From: Pyropia yezoensis
Lineage: Eukaryota; Rhodophyta; Bangiophyceae; Bangiales; Bangiaceae
Length of the DNA stretch: 64,000 bases
Direction: 5' to 3'
Assembly: GCA_009829735.1 (NCBI GenBank)
Contig: CM020618.1
Coordinates: 27,380,894 to 27,444,893, forward strand
How positions within the stretch are numbered: the stretch's first letter is position 1; every line of letters begins with the position of its first letter. Shown in pieces: positions 9,610 to 20,084 of the stretch. Below the pieces are notes generated by a model. That model was not told the origin of the DNA. It did not search any database and saw only the letters and a list, made by a program, of their open reading frames with translations. The translations under genes and the position numbers were made by a program.

Positions 9610-11846
9610 CTACCGGCGGTTGATCGCCGCGTCCACGCCCGCCTCCACCGGCACCTCCACCCCGTCGGCACTCCCCTGCGGCCCGTCGGCGGGCAGCCAC
9701 GCGCCGTGAAAGCCATACGGCACGTGCGCGCCGCCGAGGCCGAGCCGCGCCACCGGCGCGTCGCCATTCATCGTTGCCGCGTCATAGATGGCCAGGCGGG
9801 AGGTGGAGCCCTTGACGCCCCCGACGGGGCCCGCCGACCACGTGTAGGTCATCAGGTAGCCATCGTCCTCGGCGCCGGCGGCGGGGGCAGCGCCGGCGGC
9901 AGCGGCGGTGGTGGCGGCGGCGGCCGCAGCGGCGGCAGCGTCGGTGGTGGTGGTGTCGACGGCGGCAGCGGCGGTGGTGGTGGTGTGGGCGGCGGCAGCG
10001 TCGGCGGGCAGCCCCGACCCGCGGGGCACAAACACCGCCTCCCCACAGTACACCCCCGGCGGCATGGCCGCCACCCCCGCAACCGCCTCTGCCTCCAGGT
10101 CGTACTTGACAATCGCGTCCATCTCGACGCCCGCCGCGTCGGCGAGGCGGGTGAGGTACACGTACCGCGGCGGCCGGGCGCTGCCGCCAAAGGCTGTGGC
10201 GGCGACGCGGGGGAACTCGACCCCCCCGCCCTCGACGGGGGTGCCCCCCCCGCCAAACAGCCGCCGCACCGCCACCCCCCCCGTCGGCAGGTGGAGGTCG
10301 TACCGGGTGAGCACCCCCGGCGCCTTGTCCCCCCCCGCCAGCGACAGGTCAATGTAGTCGTACGTGCACGCCACCAGCGTCACCGTCTGCCCGTCGGCCG
10401 ACTCCCACGCGCCGACGGTGTGGAAAACAAAGCCGTTGGGGGCGTCAAACCAGCGCATCCCCGCATCGGTCGCCGCCCCGCGGGGGAGGAGGCCAATGCG
10501 CAGCGGCAGGTCGGGGCGGTAGACAAATGGCAGCTGCGCCTCCCGCACCATCCGGGCGCCGTCAAAGCGCAGCGGCCCGTCGAGGACAAGGACGAAGCGC
10601 TCGGTGAGGGCGGCGTCGTGAATCATGGACGGGTGGTCCAGGCTGGCCACCGGCACCACCCCCTCCAGCCGCCCCTTGGCGTCGAGGGTCACCACCTCTG
10701 CGTACGGGTGGCGCACCATGTTGTAGTTGACCCCAACCAGCTGGCCACTCCCCCCGTCCTGCCGCGGGTGGGCGGTGAAGACGCGGCCGCCGACGCCGTC
10801 GACGTTGGCGGGGGACTCGCGGCCAAAGGTGGTGCTGCCCAGCGTCTCAATGACGCCCTCACACGCAACGCGGAGGGCGTAGGGGAGGCCCCCCTCGTTG
10901 AGTGCCAAAACCCGCTTGGCGTGCACCACCAGCGCCGTGTTGGCCGTCCCCCGCCCCGCCGGCGCGTCGTCATTGGCGGCGGCGGCGGGGGCGTCCCCAC
11001 CGGCGGCCGCCCCCCCCCCCCCCCCCCCGCGCCAACCCCCGACGGCCGGAGGCCCAGGCCCAGCCGCGACCGCGCCGCGCTAATCCCAATGAGCAGCACC
11101 CCCGCGAGGCCGTACATCCCCCCCAGCCGGCCGTACCGCGGAAAGCCCGCCCGCACCTCGGCCACCAGCTGCGCCGTCACCACCCACTGGCCCGAGTAGC
11201 TGCCGCCGCCGCGGCGGAGGGCGACGGCGTGGACGTAGCCGTCGCCGTCAAACCAGTGGAAGCCACTCACCGGCGCGTTGCGGGGGTGGGGGTTGGGCCC
11301 CACCCGCGCAAACGTGCCGGCAATGTCCGCCGGGATGGCGCCGTCGTCCACCGTGACGGGCAGCCGCTGGGGGGTGGCGGCGGTGGGCGTAAAGCCGCCC
11401 GACAGAAAGGGCGACGCCGCCACCGCGGCGGTGCGGCCGGCCAGGCGGGCAACCACAATCTCCGTCGCGTCCAGTGCGCGCATGCCCAGCCGCCGCAACA
11501 TGACGCCGGTGGGGGGTGCGGACCGGGCGGCGGCGGCAGCGGCAGCGGCGGCGGCGGCGGCGGCGGCGACGGCGGCGGCCGCGGCGGCGGCGGCGGTGGC
11601 GGTGGCGGTGGCGGTGGGGCCGGCAGACGGCCGCCAGCCGGTGGCCGCCACGGCCGCGACGGCGACCGCCGATGCCACCGACGCGGTGGCGGTGGCGGCC
11701 GACGGGGACCAGGACGCCCAGCCAGACGAGCCGAGCGCCTGGGCGGTGGACAGGGGCGGAAAGGGCGGGGACGCGGGGGGCGGGGACGCTGCGCCGGTGG
11801 GGGGGAGGGGGGTGGGCGCCATGCCGTTGAGGCTCGCTGCCGTCAT
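9610..11846 (-). CDS. Carotenoid cleavage oxygenase (RPE65/CCD family), frame broken at a C19 run
   Basis: Read on the minus strand from the ATG at 11846 (an in-frame GTG lies at 11864). The N-terminal ~130 residues are Ala/Pro-rich. Then come GTFARVGPNP and FHWFDGDGYVHAV, the opening strands of the CCD propeller. All four iron-binding His contexts are present: VFTAHPRQDG, HPSMIHDAAL, GFVFHTVGAWE and VPYGFHGAWLP. NTALVVHAKRVLALNEGG also matches the family. An Ala/Thr-rich insertion lies between the third and fourth His. CCDs are Fe(II) dioxygenases that cleave carotenoid double bonds, usually in plastids or cytosol; the substrate is unknown. The upstream and downstream halves are in different frames that meet in the homopolymer at 11010-11028. 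No GT-AG intron explains this, so run-length error, true mutation or polymorphism are the options. Apart from that run the gene looks functional. Confidence 0.88.
11010..11028. repeat. C19 homopolymer at the carotenoid-oxygenase frame break
   Basis: 19 consecutive C on + (G on the coding strand), encoding poly-Gly. The two halves of the carotenoid oxygenase are each open across it but in different frames. A change of one or two bases in run length would merge them. Confidence 0.85.
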
Positions 11847-13505
11847 GGCGCCGTTGCACGGCACGACACAGGCGGGGTCCTACGCAAATACAGGGGGGGG
11901 GATAGAGCCCGGCGGGGGCACGCCAGAGGGGAGAGCCCTGCCAGAGAGGTGGGGGGGGGCGACGTGGGGGGGCAAGGGGGGGGGGGGGTGGGGGGGGGGT
12001 CGTATTTGGCACGAGCAGCAAAGAGGCGCGGCGAGCCCCGACGGTTAACGCCGTCAGTGGGTGTCCTGCAGCCGCCCCGGGGGGCTCTGCGCCCAGTCAC
12101 TGCCAGGGACGGGTGGTGTCTTGTTGGGCGCGAGTGGGGGGGGGGGGGGGGGGGGTAGGCGCGCGAGGGGCTGGTGACCGGGGGGCGGAGAACCGCGTGG
12201 GGCCCTAGCGGGCGCCGCAGGGGGGCGGCGTGGGGGCGGGCGGGGGGGGTTGGGGGTGGAGTGGAAGTTGGGCCAATTCCACTCGGGGAGGGGTGGTGGT
12301 GGTGGTGGTGGTGGTGGTGGTGGGGAGCCGCGCGGCGAGATAGGGACGAGCGGGCAAGGTGGCGTGGCGGGTGGGGAGCAGGGACGGGGGGGGGGGGGGG
12401 GGGGGGGGGGGGGCGGCGGGGAACAGCAACGCCTCGGGACGGCTGGCCTTTTGTGAAGTGTCTAGCCAGAGTTTTGCGGGGAGGGGGCGGCTGGCTGGCG
12501 GGGGGGGGGGGGGCAAGGAGGGAGGAACTGCGGCGACTGGGGGGAGGCGAACCAACACGCGGGGGGGCCACGCTGGGTTACATACCCCGGCCAGAGGGGG
12601 GGCGCCGTTGTGGAGGGGTGGCGGCGTTTGCAACGGGCGGCGGCGGGGAGGTGCCCCTCCACAATAGCCGCCGCCACATTCTTTGCCCCCGCCCGTTCGC
12701 CCCCCGCTTCCGCGTGCCGCTGTTGCCTGCCCCCCTAGCTAGGCCCTTGGTCACCCCACACACCCCACGCAGAGGCAGCTGCCTCGGCCCGACGGCAGGC
12801 AGACTGGCAGGCGCGGCTTCCACTCCGTCACGCACCCCCCCCCACTGGGCCGGCCGCCGCGCCTCCCCCCCCCCCCCCCCCCCCCCCCCAGAGTTGGTGC
12901 CACGGGCGCACAGGCCAAACAAAAATTTCCACCACTGTTGCTTTGTGGGGGGGGGGGGTGGGGGGCGAGTGCTCGCCTGTCGGTTGGGATCATGAGGCTG
13001 CACAGCGGCGCCTCACGCGGAGGGATCTATGTCGATTACAGTTCCACAACCGTCGCTTGGCAGGTCTGCGGTCTGGAGCGTGTGCCGATTGGCCAGCCTT
13101 GCAGCCAGGGCTGGTATGTATCCACGCGGCACAGCTTTGGGCGGGGCACGAGGCTTTGGCGCAATCGTACGCGCGTACCCAAGAAATTCATGGACGGACA
13201 GAGGTGTCGAGTAAAGAAGCGTAGCAAACGGGTCGTTTTTTGTTGTTGTTTTTTTTCGTACGGGAGCTGCCGTGGTCGGCGTCGCGCCCCCTTTGCCTGC
13301 CGCTACACGCCAGTCCCTCGCTCTCCCCCACTGGCAAAGATGCCCCCCCCCCCCCCCCCGATGGGTGGCCAACCGGCGCACAAGCACCCCTCTGGCGACC
13401 CGCGGCGCGCCACGGCACGGCACAAGGGGGTTGAACGTTCGGAGCGAAAAGGGGGACGGGTTGGACGGGAGGGTGACGAGCGCCGCACGCCACGCCTGCG
13501 GGTGC
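11847..13505. other. Intergenic region rich in G tracts and a GGT microsatellite
   Basis: About 1.66 kb between the 5' end of the carotenoid oxygenase and the 3' end of BCD1, both on minus. It holds repeated G runs (for example near 11965-12000, 12130-12155, 12388-12413, 12500-12513), a C run near 12868-12890 and mixed sequence at 13000-13250. Open frames here are artefacts of the skewed composition. The closely spaced G runs could fold as G-quadruplexes, an inference from the sequence only. Confidence 0.5.
12292..12323. repeat. (GGT)n microsatellite
   Basis: About ten uninterrupted GGT triplets in non-coding sequence upstream of the carotenoid oxygenase. Confidence 0.9.
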
Positions 13506-14433
13506 CTAGCCGCGGCCGACCCCGTTGGCGCTGGCCGCGTGGTCAGCGGCGGCGTCCGCCACGGACGAGGAAGAAGAGGAGGCGGACGACGACGACGAGG
13601 AGGAAGAGGACGAGGAAGAGGCGGACGATGACGACGACGAGCAAGACGAGGCTGACGATGAAGACGACGGGCCCGCCCCCGCCGCCCCGCCCGCGCCCGT
13701 GCGACCCGCCGCCGACGCTGTCGCCGCGACCACCACCCCACCGGTGGGCGGCGGCGGCGGCGGCGGCGGCACCCGTGGCGCAGCGGCGAGCTCCGCGACG
13801 CGGTCGCCCCAGCCGAGCACCAGCGTCGGGTATTCGAGGATGACCCGGCCGGCCAGGGCGGCGCGCAGGCTCCCCCGCCCGTCCACCCGTAGGTACCGCC
13901 GGCACGCGTCGGCAGCAGCCGCGACAGCGGCAGCGTCGTTGGCGGCGGTGGCGGCGTCGGCGGTGGTGGCGGCGGCGGCGGCCGCACCCGGATCGCCCGT
14001 CGGTCCCGCGCCAGCCTCGTTGACCAGAAACGCCACGACCGCTTCGTCGGGCATGCCGTCGGGGGGCACCCCGATGCCACGCGACGCGTCCCCGCCCCCC
14101 CCACCCCCCGCCCCCTCCCCGCCACCACCACCGCCACCGCCACAGCCACCACCACCGCCACCGCCGCCGCCGCCACCACCACAACCGCCAGCCGGGTCGC
14201 CCCCCCCCCCGCGTGCTCGCTTGGCCGCCCGCCGCCGGGCGGTGGCCACGGCAGCGGCGACCAGCTCCCCAACCACCACCCCATCGTCCACGGCGGGGAT
14301 GACCAGCGGCGGGCCGCCGCCCGGCAGCACCACGTCCACCCGCCACACCAGCGACACGGCCGCGCCGCCGCCGCCCCCACCGCCACCGCCACCGCCGCCG
14401 CGGCGTCGGCGGGGACGTCGGGTGGTGGGGAGG

Positions 14434-14486
<53 letters not shown>

Positions 14487-16402
14487 GGCAGCCGCCGCCG
14501 CCGCCGCTGGCGCCGCCGCCGCGTCTGCGCAGCCAGCGGGGGCACCCCCCAGGGGGGCGCCCGCCGCGACGTCGCCGCCCCCGCCGGCCGCCCCCCCCAC
14601 CCCGCCCGCCACGGGGGCAGCAGCGGCCGCGCCGCCGGCGCGCCGCGGCGGGTGCGCTTCCGGCGCCGCGCCCGCCGCCACCGCCCCTGCCACCGGCACG
14701 GTGGCGGCGGCGGCGGCGGCGTCAGCGGCGGCGGCGGCAGCGGCGGCGGCGGACCGCCCTGCCGCCGCAGCCGCCCCGGGCCCGGCCGCCAGTGGCGGCG
14801 GCACCCCCGCTGCAGGCGCGTCGTCCCCCCCGCCGCCGGCGGGGGTCCCTGCCACCGCCGCCCCGGCAGCCGACGCCACCCCCGCTGCCGCCGCCGGCAC
14901 CGGCGCGGCGGCCGCGGCCGGCGCGGCAACGGGCGGGGTGGCGGCGGCAGCGACCGCTGCCCGCGGCGGGGCCGACGGTAGCTCCTCTGGGGCGCTGTCC
15001 GCCCCCTCGGCCGCCGCGTCGGCGGCACCGGCCGCCGCCCCCGAGCCGGCGGCGGCGGCGGCGTCGGCCGCGTCTGCCGTCGCCGCGGCAGCCGCCCACG
15101 CCGCGTCGGCGGTGGCGCCGCCGTCTGCCGCTGCCGCCGCATCCACCACCACCACTCCCGGCGGGCCGAGCGGGCGCTTCCCCCCCCCCCCCGCCCCTCC
15201 CCCCCCCGCGTCGTCAGGAGCCCCCCCCCCCCCCCCCCCCCTCCTCCCGCGGGCGCCCCCCGCCCCCCCCCCGCGGCGCACGCACGACCCGTTGCCCCGG
15301 CGGCGGCTCGCCGGCGGCGGCAGCGCCCACCACCGCACCCCGCGGCGGGCGGCCTCGGCGGCGAGCGCCGCGCGGCGGGCGGCGCCAACGGCGCCGCCCT
15401 CCCGCCGCCGCCGCGCCGCGGCAGCGGCGGCGAGCGTTGCCAGCGACGCGCCGCCGCCGCCGGCGGCCGCTACGTCCGACGGCAAGATGATGCCACGGCC
15501 GGCCACCGTCGTCGCCATGGCCGCCACGCCTCCACCACCACCCCCACCACCCCCACCACCACCACTACCGCCACCCCTCCCCCCTGCCCCCCCCCCACCC
15601 CCCCCCCCCCCCACCCCCGCGACGGCCGCCGCAACGAGCGGTGGCCCCCCCGCCCCCCCCCCGGCCTCCCCCCCCCCACCGCGGCGAGCGCGGCGGCCCC
15701 CCCCGCGGCGGCCAGCTCCGCCGTCGCCGCCGCCAGCAGCGCCGCGTCGTCTGCCAGCGCCGCCGCGTCGAGGCGGCGCATGGACGCAAAGGGCGCCCGC
15801 ACGCGGGTGCCGGTGCACGCCTCCCCCCCCCCCGGGCCGCCGCGCCGCCGCGCCGCCGCTGCCTTGTGCGCCCGCACGCACGGGAGGGAGCAGGAGGCTG
15901 CCGCGCAGCGGGGGCAGGTGTAGACGGCGGGGGTGCCACAGGTGGCGCAGGCGGGGGGGTGTAGGGGGGGGCGAGGGGGGGGGCGCAGAGGGGAGGGGGG
16001 GGCGACGGCGACCCCCCCGGGGGAGGGGGGGGGACGGCGGGGCGGAGGGGGTGCATGGCGCGCCCGTCGGCGGCGGGCGGGGTGAGCGGGGGCGGGGGGG
16101 GAGTGGGCTGTGTCTGCAGCAACAGAGCCGAGGCGGCCGACAGCGCAGGGCAACCAACGGGGACAGCCGCGACGGAGCCAGGGAGGGGGGGGGGCGCACG
16201 GGCGCCCGTGCCGCCGCGTCGGCCCGCGTATGGACACGCCGCGGCACGGACGATGGCGTGCGGCGTGGCGCCCGTCGCCGCAGCAGCACCGCCGGCCAGG
16301 GAGGGGGGGGGGGGGCGCGCGGCGGCCGTCCAGTACACGCCGCGGCAGCCAGCGTCGACGGCGGCGGGGCGACACGGCCGCGGCGGCGGCGGTAGCTGGC
16401 AA
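13506..16402 (-). CDS. BCD1: Box C/D snoRNA protein 1 (BCD1/ZNHIT6) homologue, frame broken in a G/C homopolymer zone
   Basis: The N-terminal frame (16402 to about 15500) contains a complete zf-HIT finger at about 15949-15815: CATC, CPRC, CSLPC, HK and a final C in ACTGTR, eight ligands in family spacing. FASMRRLDAAALADDAALL follows, matching the BCD1 region after the finger. The remainder lies in another frame (about 15700 to 13506). It carries RRGVRWWALPPPASRRRGN, matching the 'R.L.flP.g..rrk.N.S' block, then a long Ala-rich insert, then VWRVDVVLPG, RYLRVDGRGSLRAALAG and VILEYPTLVLGW, the BCD1 C-terminal fold, and a Ser-rich tail. BCD1 is a nuclear assembly factor for box C/D snoRNPs. The frames switch somewhere in 15500-15700, a region of G/C runs; no plausible intron is seen. 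The start is the only ATG in the finger frame upstream of the finger, and a further 5' exon cannot be excluded. Confidence 0.75.
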
Positions 16403-17412
16403 CCACGGCGGCGGCGGCCGCGGTAGCGACCACGGCGGCGGCGTCGCAGGCGGGGGGGGGGCGGGATGGCTTGGTCACTGCTGCCCCCGGCGAGCAAAGA
16501 AGCGGCGGCCGACTCGCCGCAGAGCACCACGGGCGACGGTGGGGGGAGGACGAGCACGACGACGACGGAATTGATCTGGCCACTTGCGGCGGCCAGTCTT
16601 GAGGTCAATCGGCAGTCTTCAGCGACGTACTGTAATGCGATACCTTTTGTATGAAAAAAGGGCGGGACTTCAGGCAACAACGGTTGCCCAGAACCGCTGC
16701 AACTTGCGAAGGCCCGGTCCAGACCGACCCCAGCACGGAGTGTCGATAATACCAGGGTAGGATTCCTGACTAAGGGGGTAGGATTCTGGCTAAGGGGGTA
16801 GGAGATCGATTAGGGGTGGTAGTAAGCATGATTAGCGGGGGGCTATGGGGTGCCCTCCTGACAGTGACCTCATGCCCCCGCGGCTTTTGGCGCGCCCCCG
16901 GCTGCGGTGCAATCACCGACTTCGTGGACGGGGGGCACGCGGTGACTTGGTGCCGCGACTATGTTTGGTGCCTCACCTTGGTGCCCCGACTTGGTGCCGT
17001 GCACCGACTTCGTGCGGTGCCGCAACTCGCCACGTGCGCCGCGTGCGCCGCGTGCCCGACCTGCCGCGTTGCCGACCTGCCGCGTCGCCGACCTGCCGCG
17101 TCGTTCCCTGACCTGTCTTGTGCTCGTGGCACGTGCGCGCGCCTGTGGTGCGCGCCCATACGCCATCCACCACTCTGGCACACGCACATCCGGCACACCC
17201 CCGCAAGCTGTGCTGGAATCGCACCACTTGCTGATGTTCGGGAGGCGGCCTGTTCCTTGGACCCTGGACTCCGTGCACAGCTGCTAGGCTTCTTCAACAT
17301 CGGTACGCGCCAGAGACCATCGTGGGACAGCGCTTTTGCATCATTGTGTTTTGTATGGGCGTGAGCACGGGCGGTGGGCTAGCTTCTATGTGGCAACGGA
17401 TGACTGATGTAG
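16403..17412. other. Composition boundary and left flank of the transposon nest
   Basis: Homopolymer-rich GC sequence ends near 16640. To the right, GC drops and mixed sequence begins. There are short direct repeats: a GGGGGTAGGATTC-type motif at about 16755-16800, and three 16-bp units at 17057-17104 beginning CGACCTGCCGCGT. A + strand frame from about 16828 to 17364 (starting ATGATTAGCGG) has no recognisable motif and I do not call it a gene. The left end of the KDZ element must lie in or left of this segment, but I cannot identify its terminus. Confidence 0.45.
17057..17104. repeat. 16-bp tandem repeat, 3 copies
   Basis: Three adjacent units beginning CGACCTGCCGCGT, differing at one or two bases at the unit end. 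Confidence 0.8.
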
Positions 17413-17548
17413 TTGCTTCGCTTCACCCGTGTGCTGTTGAATGATTGCCGTTCTTGTATATCTGTCTACTCTGAATCGGCATCAGCAGACCAGCTGCAGG
17501 ACCTGCCAGCTGGGGACGTGGACGGGGACCGGGACGAGGATTACTCTC
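17413..17548 (+). CDS. KDZ-like transposase, 5' fragment (cut by A1)
   Basis: An open frame without ATG, following an in-frame TAG at 17410, ends exactly at the A1 insertion site. Its last part, ADQLQDLPAGDVDGDRDEDY, is acidic and continues in frame into SRLMEEYAAVFDV after A1. The true N-terminus must be upstream, either across an intron (acceptor-like CAG at 17484-17486 or 17496-17498) or lost. Coding status is inferred from frame continuity only. The Met in SRLMEEY just after A1 is an alternative start. Confidence 0.4.
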
Positions 17549-18017
17549 TGTGGCAGTATTGACCCCCAGGTAGGGGGGCAACACGTGCCATGCAAGGGGC
17601 GGCAGGCCACTAGCCTGATCCGTTCCTCCCCCTGCATTTGGGTCCATATTCCCTAAGTTTGGGATAGTTAGCTTAGTAGTAAATCCAACTTGGATTTGAG
17701 GGTTTTCTGCATTTATCGTCTTGAATTTTCGTGTGGCCCGGTGGGCAGGTGCTGGGGTGGGAGATTCTGAGTGGCGAGATTCTGAGTGGACCCTGGGGGG
17801 ATAAGGGGAGGGACAGCGGGGCTTGGCCCTGCGTCCCCGTCCCGACCAAGAAACTGTTGGACCACACACCATCTTCTTGTTTGTCCGTGGGGGGTTTGCC
17901 CCACAACAGGGACAGAGTGTGTGCGACTTGCACTTCTTCCGGTTCCCCCGACACGGGAGGCAGCCCTGGCACACCGCCCCAACTTGGGTGCCGTGTGTGC
18001 TTGTGGTTTTTGCCACA
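17549..18017 (+). repeat. A1 5' LTR
   Basis: 469 bp, TGTGGC...GCCACA. It contains perfect odd-centred palindromes at 17681-17697 and 17978-17988. Its reverse strand is open through the whole LTR in one frame and would encode a Cys-rich stretch (CQGCLPC...CPCCG). Confidence 0.95.
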
Positions 18018-18019
18018 TT

Positions 18020-18037
18020 TGGTGGAGCAGCAGGGGA
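18020..18037 (+). promoter_or_regulatory. A1 primer-binding site
   Basis: 18 nt starting TGGTGGAGCAGCAGG, two bases after the LTR. The complement ends GCTGCTCCACCA, a tRNA 3' end. The U at position 70 of that acceptor strand is the hallmark of tRNA-Ala (G3:U70), so an Ala tRNA primer is inferred. Family B has the same 18 nt. Confidence 0.75.
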
Positions 18038-18136
18038 CAGAGGTAAACTTTACCTCCGGGTGCACCCGGGTGTAGGGGGCCCTCTGTCTCAGAGGAACGG
18101 TGGTCTTGGACCGTGTCATACGGATCGTCAGCCAAC

Positions 18137-20084
18137 ATGGCTAGCTCGGACCCCCCGTCGTCCGGGGAGTACACGGGTGACGCACGTACTTCAGTGCCTT
18201 TGAATACTGGTGAGACACAGGTGGGTTTACCTGGGGTCGCAGAGGGACTAGAGGTCCCTCAAGCCAGCAGGACTGGAAGTACGGGCGGGCAACAGGCCAC
18301 CCCGACTCAGTCGGGAGTTCACTTGGGTGACACTTCTGATGTGGGTGGGCCGAAGTCTGGCCACCGTGTGGTATACTCAACGGGAACGTCCCAAGGGGTG
18401 AGGACTGTCCCCGCGGGTTCCACTCGGGTTGGAGCCAACTTTGGCTTGGAGTCGTCGCCAACTAGGCTTTCGGAGGACGGTGGACCTCCGTTGGTCGGCG
18501 ATGGGCTCGCGCCCATGCCCCCGGTTGAGACCCCTGAGGAACGTGGTTACCCCTCAGGTGGACTCCCGGAGGCGGACCGAGACTCAACTGGAGTCGTCAA
18601 TCCACTCCTCGCGGAAACTGTCCGTCGGGAGGCGACCAATGTGTTGCGGCAGACTTTGCCGGACCTGGTGGTCACGATGACGAATACTATTCTGAATCAG
18701 ATTGTGGCGAGTTTGCCAGATGGCCTTAATGTCCAGACCGGATTGGGGCTTTCGAGCCCACAGGCGCAGGGGGAATCCCTCCCCACGCCTATCTCGGGTC
18801 GCCCCGAACTGGGGGCGACACCTGTGACTCCCAACGAGGGAGCCACACCATACGCGGTGGGGCGTACGCCCTTCACGGGGGAGTTCCCCTCGGAAACGCC
18901 GGCGGCTACACCAAGCTCGCCGTACCAGACTACAGGCACTGAGGGTGGACTTACCCCAGTGCCACAGCGGCTGTTCCCTCAACGTGAGGTGCCGCCCAAG
19001 ATTCAGGTAGCCAACCCGGTCTACCAGCGGATCTTTGACTGTGAGACCTACGCTCTCCACAACAAGTCGGTGGCGTATGGTCCTGACCAGGCCCGAGCTA
19101 TGGGCCGTGCCAAGAAGAATGCACTTCATTCTTTTGGGCACAGAGCGGAGTGGGATGGAACTCCCCCCCCTCCGTGTCTTTGAGTTCCTACGTCGTTTCA
19201 CAAAAGCCTGTGACGACAATGCCATAAGTGAAGGCATGGCTTTTTACATGCTACAGGAGTTTACGAAGGGCGACCTACGGACAGAACTTTTGTCCGTCAT
19301 GCCCAGCTCCTCAAGTGGAGGCGCTGGGGAGGTGACGTCCTATTTGGAGCTCGTCAACTGGTTGTTGAGAGCCATGGTTGATGAGGCAGCGTTGGCTTCT
19401 CAAGTCGAGGAGTTTACGCAAGCCCATCAGGAAGAGGCGGAGGACGAGTTGTCCTTTGCGGAGCGAGTCCGTAAGCTCAACAATCTTTGTGGGTTTCTTC
19501 ATCCACAAGCTGTGGTGAAGAGTCGGCTTGTGGAGGGACTCCATTGGTCAGTCCGGATGGAGACCCGGGAGCATAACACTGCCCGGGCGACCCTGGCCGA
19601 GTTGGCCAGGTTCGCCTATCGCAGAGGCGAGGCCTACCGCAAGTTGCGGGAGGAACAACGCCAGGAGCGTCAGGCCGAGTTGGCCAAGGAACGGGAGGAG
19701 GCGCGCCAGGCCAGAGAGTTGAGAGAGGCACGCCGAATCCGCAAGGAGAGGGTGGTAGCTGCCGTGGGAACTTCCCAGGGTACCTCTTCGTCTTCCCCAG
19801 TTGGGAAGACCCCTCCGGGAACTGACCATCGGTGTTGGAACTGCAACTCCGATGGACACTGGGCATATGACTGCCCCAAGTTGAGTAAACGCATCCAACA
19901 ACTTGTTAGGAATGCGAGTAAGAAGTCGGCTACGAGCGAAGTACGTTCACGCCGCGAGGGTGGGTCTCGACCGGTCGTCGCGGTCGCCACACCCTCGGCG
20001 GAGGAGGCGGACACGTCGTCCTCGGACTCGTCGTCTTCCTCCCCGCCCTCAGATTCGGACGCCAAGTCGGCGGGAAACGAATGA
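18137..20084 (+). CDS. gag: A1 Gag polyprotein, with internal +1 frame switch at a C8 run
   Basis: Starts at ATG 18137 in good context (CCAACATGG). The first frame (to 19183) is a Thr/Pro/Gly-rich N-terminal region ending in a helical capsid part (YALHNKSVAYGPDQARAMGR). At C8 (19163-19170) homology passes to the +1 frame, which continues PLRVFEFLRRFTKACDDN and matches family B Gag ALIFAFLRRFVKACND in one uninterrupted frame. A Glu/Arg-rich coiled-coil-like stretch follows, then the zinc knuckle CWNCNSDGHWAYDC (CX2CX4HX4C) and a Ser-rich tail. The same break is in A2, so it is not a sequencing error unique to this copy. Gag forms the particle and binds element RNA. The stop at 20082 overlaps the pol ATG (ATGA). 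Confidence 0.85.
20072..20078 (+). promoter_or_regulatory. Putative -1 frameshift heptamer GGGAAAC at A1 gag/pol
   Basis: The sequence reads G GGA AAC in the gag frame, two codons before the gag TGA, and pol is in the -1 frame and open from here. G-GGA-AAC fits the X-XXY-YYZ rule and is a heptamer used by some retroviruses. Family B has the same heptamer at the same place. Stop-restart on the overlapping ATGA is an alternative in A. Confidence 0.6.

Noticed and set aside
13525..16395. A 956-codon + strand frame opening with Glu/Asp-rich sequence and then Ala/Pro-rich
   Set aside because: It is the complement of BCD1. It has no motif of its own; the acidic start mirrors the Ser-rich BCD1 tail and the rest is a composition artefact.
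17057..17104. CRISPR-like short regular repeats
   Set aside because: Contiguous 16-bp units without spacers in a eukaryotic genome; a simple tandem repeat.
16828..17364. A + strand frame with many Cys (CAACAACPTC region)
   Set aside because: The Cys run comes from short GC repeats at 17030-17105; no conserved motif and no plausible gene structure.
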